46,347 nucleotides of DNA from Barthelona sp. PAP020. Lineage: Eukaryota > Metamonada: BaSk clade. This document shows, piece after piece, positions 18,762 through 26,362 of this stretch. How positions within the stretch are numbered: the stretch's first letter is position 1; the number at the start of each line of letters is the position of its first letter. The stretch is taken from the NCBI GenBank assembly GCA_040182905.1, contig JARQWU010000056.1, positions 1 to 46,347 on the forward strand, given 5' to 3'. A model generated the notes under the pieces. That model worked only from the letters and a program-made list of their open reading frames with translations. It was not told where the DNA came from and made no database searches. Position numbers and translations under genes: made by a program.

Positions 18762-19904
18762 TTAATCATTCCACTCAATATAATCACTATCTAAAGAATA
18801 ATTATTATTTCTTTCAGTATTTTCAATATCAATTTCATTTTTAAATATAATTGATGTACAAAATAGTACAAGGCTTTCAGAACTTGAACAGTTTTCAATG
18901 GAATAAAAATTATGAATTGGAATGTGAAAAAGATAATTGTTTAAACTGTCAATTACCAATTCCTGAACTTTCCAATGTCCATTTATTTCTTCACCTCTAA
19001 CTAACAATTTTCCATTGCCGGATTTCACAATGAAAGTTAAATCATCTGTGTTAGAATTGCAAAAACTAATTTTTGAGCTTTTTAACACTTCTACAATCTT
19101 ATCTTCCTTGATAAAATATTTAGTTTCATATTTATTTTTCAAGCAAATATTTAATTTTTCAAATTTTGAATTTTTAGGTTTGAAAATTTCAGAATATTTT
19201 GAAAAGACAATCTTTTTCTTTTCATAACAATTTTGATCGGGTAAATATATCTCAGCTAATTGATCATTTATTATCGAATTAGGCGACTCATCATCAATAA
19301 TATCCGACGCAAATTCCATATTTCCTAATTTTCGTTTTTCTTTATTTCCTTTCATTTCATAATCATTTTCAAAACCTGTATAAACTTTACCAGGAGTGCT
19401 AACTAATGAATCAATTTCTTCCTTTTCAGTTTGAAATCGAGAATTTTCATATCGAATCTCACTATTGGTAAAATCAATACTGGAATCAAGTTTACAATTG
19501 CGTTCTATGGATTGTATTGGGGATGCTTTCCAATTTATAGGTGAATCAAAATTATTATGGTACATATAATTTAAATCATCATTGTTTTTCTGTTTACGGT
19601 TATTTGGTGTGATTTCATTTGTTTCTAGCACACTATCAAGAGTATTATCTTTGTCGGTTGATAAATGTTGAGGTGTTTGTTTATTATCCATTTCAGATTC
19701 ACAGTCATAATTTGAATTGGAGTCACATGAAATATCTTTCTTTGTTTGACTTTCTATTATTGATGCTGCTGAATCCAACCAACTCATTGAATCATCAATT
19801 TCAAGAGTTCTACGTCCAGCATTAACAAATTCAGGCGCCTTAAATTTTGACACATCCATCGTTCCTACACGAAACCCTTTGTCAGTGTTAAACAAAGGTT
19901 CCAT
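18762..19904 (-). CDS. Acidic Ser/Asn-rich protein of unknown function
   Basis: 380 residues that I do not recognise. Residues 1-250 are low in hydrophobics and rich in Ser, Asn, Asp and Glu, so probably disordered, apart from a compact start (GFRVGTMDVSKFKAPEFV and MSWLDSAASIIE). Residues about 255-360 look folded, with alternating hydrophobic strands (LTFIVKSGNGKLLVRG, HWKVQELVIDSL, YLFHIPIHNFYSIE, ESLVLFCTSIIF) that suggest a small beta domain. The end is acidic (DSDYIEWND). There is no signal peptide or membrane segment. The start is a good ATG. It lies between SEC24 and COPA on the same strand with 132 bp to COPA, but nothing in it points to traffic. Confidence 0.7.
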   Translation of the reverse strand: MEPLFNTDKGFRVGTMDVSKFKAPEFVNAGRRTLEIDDSMSWLDSAASIIESQTKKDISCDSNSNYDCESEMDNKQTPQHLSTDKDNTLDSVLETNEITPNNRKQKNNDDLNYMYHNNFDSPINWKASPIQSIERNCKLDSSIDFTNSEIRYENSRFQTEKEEIDSLVSTPGKVYTGFENDYEMKGNKEKRKLGNMEFASDIIDDESPNSIINDQLAEIYLPDQNCYEKKKIVFSKYSEIFKPKNSKFEKLNICLKNKYETKYFIKEDKIVEVLKSSKISFCNSNTDDLTFIVKSGNGKLLVRGEEINGHWKVQELVIDSLNNYLFHIPIHNFYSIENCSSSESLVLFCTSIIFKNEIDIENTERNNNYSLDSDYIEWND

Positions 19905-20036
19905 AAATTATTGATCAAAAAGTAAAAAATGGACAATTTTTTTTTCCACAATTAACAAAGGTGGATTTCAATGAATGTTTTGACAACTATGAAAAAAACA
20001 ACAACATAAAAATCACATATTTATTGGTTTATTTAT

Positions 20037-22835
20037 TTAAGTTAACAACTTTTGTAGTAATGCTGTTAACACTTCTCTTTCATCTGAAGAAATATTATTA
20101 GAATTTAGGTTGCCCAAAATAGCTTCAACACCAACTGATTCTTTGGGTTTTTTGGATTCTCTCTTTGACTTTTCCTCTTCAATAATTTCTGGTTCTGATT
20201 CACTTTCAGTCTCAACTTCTGGTTCTGATTCCACTTCGGGCTCAGGTTCCTCATAAGAATAAAATTCAAGATAACGTTCAACATCAACATTTCTTCCTTC
20301 AACTTCAACCAAAGGCCACTCACTTTTAACATTGTGTAAAGGTTTTGTTCTTTGTTCAATTTTTTCTTCATTTTCGAATGAAGATTCTTTCATTTCTTGA
20401 ACATGTTCAGATAATACATTTGCAGCTTCATCATAACCTCGAATTTTTGCTGCAGCATATGCCAAAGAAGTCAATCCATGTTTGGCCAAATTTTTGACTA
20501 AAACTTCATCATTGTCTAACAAAGAAGAAGCCATGAAGGAAGTAGAAGAAACTTCTGAATTAATGGCTATGTTTTTCAACAAATCATCATCACCAGAAAC
20601 CACACCCAAAATAGTTAAAACAGATTCAGTTTCTTTTAAATCTTTGAATGCTTCAATTGCTATATCCATCTTTCCTTGGTCCAAAGCAACATTGGCCAAC
20701 TTTTTCAGATGTATTTCGTTTCCACTCAGATGAGCTTCACGACTGGCACTTACAAAATCATCTGATGCTAAAGCAATGTCAAAACGAGCAGAATTGTCAG
20801 CAGTTGAAATACCTAAAGCTAACTCTGCTTGATTTTGATCCTCTAAATATCTAACAAGATGAATTCCATTAGGTTTGTTTCGTTTAATAATAATAGGAGC
20901 AAGAGGAATTTCTTTGGGTAAATGTGTTCCAATCTTTACTAAGGGTTCAGTTAAATCCAAATCCATGTGTTTAATTTGACGTGTAATATCAAAATAAAAC
21001 AATCTAAATACCTTATTATCAACACTCTTTAAAATTTTCTTGGTTTTGTTGGAAGTGGGTCTTTTTCCAACCTTAATTAATTGGAAAGTATTTGCTAATC
21101 CACAAACAATACCACTATCGTTGTGAATAGTTAAATATTTCAGATGGCGTGAAGTATTAAACATCAAAATATCCTTTGTGTAATGATCTTGCAAATCAAT
21201 TAAAGCACCAATTTGTAAATCAGCCCAAATCATTGTTTCTATATCTAAGAAATCAATATGTGTTGCTTTGATATTTAATTTGTCATCAAGTATTAAAACA
21301 CGATTATTTGATTTCAAGGCAACCATAGTACCTTTGGTATTCCATTTGACAGCGGTAACATTGGGGATGTTTGCTCTTTCAACAATAGAACCATTATCAA
21401 TATCAATCAACAAAATAGCCTCATTATTGAAAGCACTCACCAAGCAATAATTTTTATTTTCTGCTTCCGGAGGTGAAGGGAAAATCTCATGAACATCTAA
21501 ATCAGGACATATGTCAAATTTAATGGCATCAGATTTAAGATTGAAAAGGTTCAATTTATTATATTCAAAACCAACAAAAGAAGAGGAGTTTTGAAAACAA
21601 CAGGCCTTTATTGCAGCAGTCATTGACTTGTCCAATGTTTCTTGAGGGTGCTTTGGTAATTTTAAAAGATCTACAAATTCACTGTATTCTCCAGTGGAAA
21701 AATTTGCCATAATCAACTCTTTTTCAGGATTAAAACTAATTGATTTCAAATCAACTTGAGTAGTCCTTGGGGGTAATAACCCCAAAGCGGTAGAAACACC
21801 ACTAATCAAATTGGCAGAATAGATTGTGTCTGAACGAACATAAAATACGGTGTTTTTATGCACACAAAAAACAGGTTGCTCCTTACTCAAAGAAAAGATA
21901 TTAAATCCTTTTTCACTTGATACTGAAAACAAAGGTAAACTTGGATGTCCAGAAACATGCCAATATTTTCCTAAAGAACCTCTGTGAACAAAAATCTTTT
22001 CTTTAGTTCTCCAATTGATAGCTCTCACCTTACCATCCTCAGATGTTGACAATAATATGGAAGGATCTGCTGGATGAAACAAACAACAAGTTACGTTTGC
22101 TGTATGCCCAACAAATTTTCTGATTGGCCATGCCTGTTCATCATCATAACGCCAAACAATAACTTTAAAATCATCACTTGCAGAAGCTAGAATATTTTCA
22201 GTGGGATGCCAATCAACCCAGTTTACATCAAATTCATGACCAACTAAGGAATTTCGGACAAAAACAGGAGCGCCAAGACCAAACATATCGTGATTCATAT
22301 CACTATCTGACATCATTCCAGAAGAAACCAAAGCGCTAATATCCCATATTCTCACAGTTCTATCCAAAGAAGCACTCGCCAATAAAGGTTTTGTAGGATG
22401 AAATCTGGCACACATAACATAATGAGTATGTCCAGATAAAGTTGATATACAATGTCCTGTGGACCAATTAAAAATTCTTATTTCATGGTCATCACAAGCA
22501 CTACAAATCCAGGGATAATCTTTGTGAAAATGAATTGATCTCACATAATCACAATTATCCGTTAAAATAACTTGTTTTTTAAATGTATTCAAATTATATA
22601 CAATAACAGTATTATCATCAGATGCAGTTGCAAATAAAGGTTGGGTAGGATGAAATTCAACAGCTCTCACAGGCCCACTGTGATCTTTAAATGTACGCAT
22701 AAATGATTTTAACGACAAATCATACAATTTCACTGAATGATCATAATATCCAATCAAAATAAGGGGCATATTGGGATGAAATGAAGTACATTTCACCTTT
22801 GTTCCTGAAATCTCACCCAAAGAAAATGAAGACAT
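20037..22835 (-). CDS. COPA: Coatomer alpha subunit (alpha-COP), C-terminally short
   Basis: COPI coat subunit for Golgi retrograde traffic. 932 residues from the ATG at 22835 (MSSFSLGEI); the in-frame extension upstream is Phe/Lys-rich and begins at TTG, so it is leader sequence. The N-terminal propeller (about 1-310) matches alpha-COP closely: CARFHPTKPLLASASLDRTVRIWDIS, HEFDVNWVDWHPT. A second propeller (about 330-590) and the helical solenoid (about 600-850) follow, with the late SEWPLVEVEG block. After that block, where alpha-COP normally has about 300 more residues binding epsilon-COP, there is only a Glu-rich acidic stretch (EPEPEVESEPEVETESESE) and a short helix ending LTALLQKLLT, then a stop. 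The usual family length is about 1200. Confidence 0.93.
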   Translation of the reverse strand: MSSFSLGEISGTKVKCTSFHPNMPLILIGYYDHSVKLYDLSLKSFMRTFKDHSGPVRAVEFHPTQPLFATASDDNTVIVYNLNTFKKQVILTDNCDYVRSIHFHKDYPWICSACDDHEIRIFNWSTGHCISTLSGHTHYVMCARFHPTKPLLASASLDRTVRIWDISALVSSGMMSDSDMNHDMFGLGAPVFVRNSLVGHEFDVNWVDWHPTENILASASDDFKVIVWRYDDEQAWPIRKFVGHTANVTCCLFHPADPSILLSTSEDGKVRAINWRTKEKIFVHRGSLGKYWHVSGHPSLPLFSVSSEKGFNIFSLSKEQPVFCVHKNTVFYVRSDTIYSANLISGVSTALGLLPPRTTQVDLKSISFNPEKELIMANFSTGEYSEFVDLLKLPKHPQETLDKSMTAAIKACCFQNSSSFVGFEYNKLNLFNLKSDAIKFDICPDLDVHEIFPSPPEAENKNYCLVSAFNNEAILLIDIDNGSIVERANIPNVTAVKWNTKGTMVALKSNNRVLILDDKLNIKATHIDFLDIETMIWADLQIGALIDLQDHYTKDILMFNTSRHLKYLTIHNDSGIVCGLANTFQLIKVGKRPTSNKTKKILKSVDNKVFRLFYFDITRQIKHMDLDLTEPLVKIGTHLPKEIPLAPIIIKRNKPNGIHLVRYLEDQNQAELALGISTADNSARFDIALASDDFVSASREAHLSGNEIHLKKLANVALDQGKMDIAIEAFKDLKETESVLTILGVVSGDDDLLKNIAINSEVSSTSFMASSLLDNDEVLVKNLAKHGLTSLAYAAAKIRGYDEAANVLSEHVQEMKESSFENEEKIEQRTKPLHNVKSEWPLVEVEGRNVDVERYLEFYSYEEPEPEVESEPEVETESESEPEIIEEEKSKRESKKPKESVGVEAILGNLNSNNISSDEREVLTALLQKLLT

Positions 22836-23279
22836 TGGAAAAAAAAAATTTTTAACGAAGTTTACATGATTCCTTTTTTTTTTGTTTTTAAACAAAACAA
22901 ACAAATAAAATTTTGTTGTTCGAAATGTTTTTTTATTAAGACGGTCAAAGAAAAACATTTTTGAAAAAAAGAAATTCCCATTATTTATCACTCCAAAATG
23001 ATGCAACGACTTATATGATGTGTGTTCTTTTGAAATTATTTAAGTTCTGTGTGTAAGGGGTCAAAATGTGCAATTGATTCAGAAGTTTTGGAAGTGTTTT
23101 TACAACAGCAACTACTGTTGAAACTTCCACAAAATATTCTCAAAATGAAATCTATCACTCTTGTGGTGTTAATTTATCACAAACAATGTGTTAATATTTT
23201 GAATTCCAATTTTAAATTTTAAAGTAATTTTTTTTTATGTAGATTTATTTTCAACATCAATGTGAATTATACATAACAT
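22836..23279. promoter_or_regulatory. Divergent spacer between COPA and a small basic-protein gene, with a hairpin
   Basis: 444 bp. It contains COPA leader sequence with long A/T runs and an imperfect stem-loop at 23089-23129 (TGGAAGT/ACTTCCA outer arm, CAACAG/CTGTTG inner arm). No open frame starts with ATG on either strand with conserved content. Confidence 0.45.
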
Positions 23280-23714
23280 ATGAATCAAAAAACAGTATCA
23301 TCGAGATCAGAAAAAGCATTTTCAACTCCAACTCGACTTCCGTCAAGATCAAAGACTGTACGAACATTTTCTTATGGTTTGGAGACAAACTCAATGAGTA
23401 TTCCCAAAAAGCTTACTGAAAAAGATATTAAGGGATGTGAAATTATTTTGCCACCTTTTTCACCTGGGGATACATTTGAAGAAGAAAAAGGGGGACATAT
23501 TCACAACAATTCTAAACATGAAGTTGGGATATCTAAAATGCCTTTTACACCTCGAATGGCCTACAATGTTTTTGACAAGCAAAAGTCAAAATATGGCTTA
23601 TCATCAGGGAAAACTCCGCAAAAAAATCAAAACAAAGGAAATTCTAACAAAAATAAAAGAAGGAAGCCCTCATTTTCTCAAACTTTACCTTCTTCTGGTT
23701 TGCCTTCAAATTAA
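23280..23714 (+). CDS. Small basic Ser/Lys/Pro-rich protein, unknown
   Basis: 144 residues, not recognised. The N terminus is Ser/Arg/Thr-rich (SSRSEKAFSTPTRLPSRSKT), the centre has a short hydrophobic block (CEIILPPFSPGDTF) and the C-terminal 45 residues are very basic and Asn/Lys-rich (NKNKRRKPSF). Several Ser/Thr-Pro sites could be kinase targets. It is probably disordered and possibly nuclear. The ATG at 23280 is preceded by a T run, as elsewhere here, and the stop is followed by a 97-bp gap to the next gene on the same strand. A genuine small gene is likely but not proven. Confidence 0.55.
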   Translation: MNQKTVSSRSEKAFSTPTRLPSRSKTVRTFSYGLETNSMSIPKKLTEKDIKGCEIILPPFSPGDTFEEEKGGHIHNNSKHEVGISKMPFTPRMAYNVFDKQKSKYGLSSGKTPQKNQNKGNSNKNKRRKPSFSQTLPSSGLPSN

Positions 23715-23811
23715 TTGGTGTATGAATAGTTACTTGTAAATATATATTTAATTTTTTGCAAATGTCATTGTTGAAGATTTCTAAGACTCCTTTTTTTTTT
23801 TTCTATTCTAA

Positions 23812-24516
23812 ATGGAAGAGCGAGTTAAACTTAAAGTTAACTATTTTTCACAATACCATATCATCAATTATTTATTGATATTAAGTTATTTTTTTGCCAG
23901 ATTTGCTCTGAAACCAAATTTGGGATTTGATGATTTTGGAGTGGCTAGAGATTTAAGCATTTTTATTGGAGGTTTAATTGCATGTATTTATAAAATTCTT
24001 AGGGCACCAAGTATTGAATTTGGTTTGTACCAATCATTTCGAATTTTAAATATTGTTGTGATCTTTGTTTCTTTTTCTTTTGACAAGAAATTGGGTTTAT
24101 TTTATGTGTGTATGAATGTTATTGTTTTTTTTAGAGTACAAATACCTTCTTATAAAGGCCAAAATAAAATCACCTCCATCGTTGAGCCAAAACAAATAAC
24201 AGATGTTCAAAATGGGATTATTTGTGTTTTTTCTAATGCTACAAATTATTCAAAATTGTTTTTAAGAACTTATATGGAACTTTCTTTGAATTGCAAAGAA
24301 AAATTTTATTTGACCACATTGAAATGCGTTGAATCCACAAAATTAATTGATCACTTACCTAACAGAACTTTTAATCATTGTCCTATTTTGATTAAACTTT
24401 CTGATGGAAAAGTTGAAAATTTTATACCAAAATCAAGACATGTCAAAGACAAAAATAAAGCTCATTTAAGTTATGATAATTTAGTTCAATACTTTAATTT
24501 ACAATTGAAATATTAA
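23812..24516 (+). CDS. TMX2-like membrane thioredoxin-fold protein
   Basis: 234 residues. Hydrophobic helices lie at about 17-32, 50-61, 77-89 and 95-108, followed by a thioredoxin-like domain (about 120-215). The block KLGLFYVCMNVIVFFRVQIPSYKG and the following VQNGIICVFSNA...YMELSLN match the family pattern of TMX2, an ER membrane protein at ER-mitochondria contacts. The active-site position reads TNYS (144-147), without cysteines; animal TMX2 also lacks a full CXXC pair. The C terminus (SYDNLVQYFNLQLKY) lacks a KKXX-type retrieval signal. Identification is from order and short blocks by eye, so another inactive thioredoxin-fold membrane protein is the alternative. Confidence 0.65.
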   Translation: MEERVKLKVNYFSQYHIINYLLILSYFFARFALKPNLGFDDFGVARDLSIFIGGLIACIYKILRAPSIEFGLYQSFRILNIVVIFVSFSFDKKLGLFYVCMNVIVFFRVQIPSYKGQNKITSIVEPKQITDVQNGIICVFSNATNYSKLFLRTYMELSLNCKEKFYLTTLKCVESTKLIDHLPNRTFNHCPILIKLSDGKVENFIPKSRHVKDKNKAHLSYDNLVQYFNLQLKY

Positions 24517-25281
24517 AATCATAAACAACGAAACAGTTACTTTTTCTTTTTTTTTTTTAATAATTCAATCGCACCAGCAACAATTGTTGATTAGAAAATA
24601 ATTTATGTGAAAGATGTTATTTTCAAGAAAAAAAAAACTTTTGAATAAAAATATTTTATGTTTGCTCGTCTTTTCTCCTCAGGAATCGAAAAAGGAGCAT
24701 GTAGGAAATGTTAAACAAATATCATGCATCTCATTTCCTTTTTTTTGAGAATGTAGAAATTGACATTTAATATTCAAAAATAAACCTTTAGAAGTGGCCA
24801 GTTGAAAGAAGGATTTTTCAAAAATGGTTACACATTTATAGTTTGTACATAACGGTCGATGTAATCATAGAATTCACATGCAATATGTTTCCTTTGAGGA
24901 TAAATGAAAATGCAAAGGGAAATTAATTGTGTAGTTTCCAAACCTCTGACGGATTGTGTACATGGAAATTACAACATATTTGAGAAATCTTATTTTTGAT
25001 TGACAACTTGAAAGATGTGATTGTACAGCATTTATTCTAGATGAACTTTGTTGTTGACTGATAAATTGAGTTATTTTCGGTTGCTTGAAATTATCCCTTT
25101 CTTTTTATTTTCAACATCATTTTCAAATGTTTTGACCATTTAATATGCTCAAAACTAAATGAAATTTGAACATATTTCCATACTTTTCAACTCTTTGTCT
25201 TGAATTGAGACGAAGACAAACAAAAATAAACATATCTATTTACATTAATTTTTCCGCAGTCCATTTCATCATTTCGACTAT
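24517..25281. other. Convergent spacer with a T-tailed stem-loop
   Basis: 765 bp between the ends of two convergent genes, the largest gap here. It holds an 8-bp perfect stem-loop (AGGAAATG 24703-24710, CATTTCCT 24732-24739) followed directly by a T run. No tRNA, snRNA or open frame could be supported. Confidence 0.4.
24703..24746 (+). terminator. Possible Pol III-type terminator or RNA 3' end (stem-loop plus T8)
   Basis: An 8-bp perfect inverted repeat with a 21-nt loop is followed by TTTTTTTT. It resembles the 3' end of a Pol III transcript or a structured RNA, but no A/B box or known RNA was seen upstream, and T runs are common in this genome. Confidence 0.25.
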
Positions 25282-25788
25282 TTAAGATGAAGTGCCAAAC
25301 ACAAAAGAAGACTCTACTAAATCAATGATTCTCTGTTGTATTTCAGTGATACATTGAGGATCATTGTGCAAATATTTTATCAATTTTGAAGGTTTTTCTC
25401 CTAAAAGTTGACTAAACGTCACTAAAAAAATTTGAACCACAAAATTACCAAAACAAGCAGGTTCAAATTCCTCCAATGTGGATAATTCAACTTGATCAAT
25501 TTTATCGTATATTGCTTGATACTTTAAAGCCATCGGAGGTATTCTAGAATTCGAAGAACTGTGAGTTCTTCTGTTTTGAAACCATATTTGTACTGTTTTT
25601 TTCGAATGTCCTACCCATTCTGAATAACATTGATACAGCAAAGAACCAAATTTATTTGCTCTGGGTGGTGAACTGGAAAAACGATATGCAAATTCAAGAA
25701 AACCTCTTTGAAAATAACCTAAATTCACTCTTTGTTCATGTGATTGTTTTGATGGTTCAACAATTTCAAAATTATTCGATAATGCCAT
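25282..25788 (-). CDS. Divergent homeodomain protein
   Basis: 168 residues. Positions 21-76 match a homeodomain: helix 1 (FQRGFLEFAYRF), a Pro-containing loop, helix 2 (ANKFGSLLYQCYSEWV) and the recognition helix KKTVQIWFQNRRTH, with invariant Trp69, Phe70, Asn72 and Arg73. Counting from the helix-1 Phe (F37) to Trp69 there are about four more residues than in a typical 60-residue homeodomain, so the loop/helix-2 region is extended, a TALE-like trait although the sequence is not clearly TALE. The C-terminal half (90-168) is helical and unrecognised. Presumably a nuclear DNA-binding regulator. The start is the first ATG. Confidence 0.8.
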   Translation of the reverse strand: MALSNNFEIVEPSKQSHEQRVNLGYFQRGFLEFAYRFSSSPPRANKFGSLLYQCYSEWVGHSKKTVQIWFQNRRTHSSSNSRIPPMALKYQAIYDKIDQVELSTLEEFEPACFGNFVVQIFLVTFSQLLGEKPSKLIKYLHNDPQCITEIQQRIIDLVESSFVFGTSS

Positions 25789-26362
25789 TGGAAGAATTCA
25801 TAATGAAAAAAAAAGCAAAATATGAATTTCTATATTTCTCAATGCAATCTTTCAAACAATAAAATAGGTTCAAAAGGATCATGTTTAATTATGTTTATTA
25901 TAATTTTCTTCATATTCATCCCATTAACAATACTTTTTCAACATCTTAATATCAACAAAGAGAAGACAAGTGAATTTGTCTGAACAGTTTTCCAAAAAAA
26001 GAAAAGATATCGATAAAATTAAAGTTTGATTGTTTTACGTGTGAATTAGAAAATTGTGTTCTTTTTCTGTGATTTTTGAATAAAATTCATTCATTTAAAG
26101 ATGTCAAACAATTTTGAAACCAAAATATTTTTATTTGCTTGATTTTATCAAAAATTCTTCATCAATGACGACCTCAGCAAAATTAGTTTTCAATAAACAA
26201 ATAAAATAATGTTCATTCTGTGCAATTCTTCAAAAGTTCCATCAGAAAAGACAAAAGAACAAACCAAAACAAGTGTAAAACACAGTTCACACAAAAAAAT
26301 TATTGAATAACAACATTTATAAATAAGGATCCTTTCATGCTTCAGGACAACAAAAACATGAG
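25789..26362. promoter_or_regulatory. Spacer: homeodomain gene upstream region and TOP2 3' flank
   Basis: 574 bp, A+T-rich, no open frame or RNA gene recognised. Larger than the other same-strand spacers, which may reflect a longer regulatory region for the homeodomain gene. Confidence 0.35.

Noticed and set aside
22836-23006. 57-codon N-terminal extension of COPA
   Set aside because: Begins at TTG, is Phe/Lys-rich from homopolymer runs, and the conserved alpha-COP N terminus starts right after the ATG at 22835.
24345-24365. ACTTACCT, similar to the U1 5' end
   Set aside because: Lies within the TMX2-like coding frame and lacks any U1 stem-loops.
25458-25475. GGTTCAAATTCC, similar to a tRNA T-loop
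   Set aside because: Inside the homeodomain coding sequence and the flanking bases cannot form a T stem.
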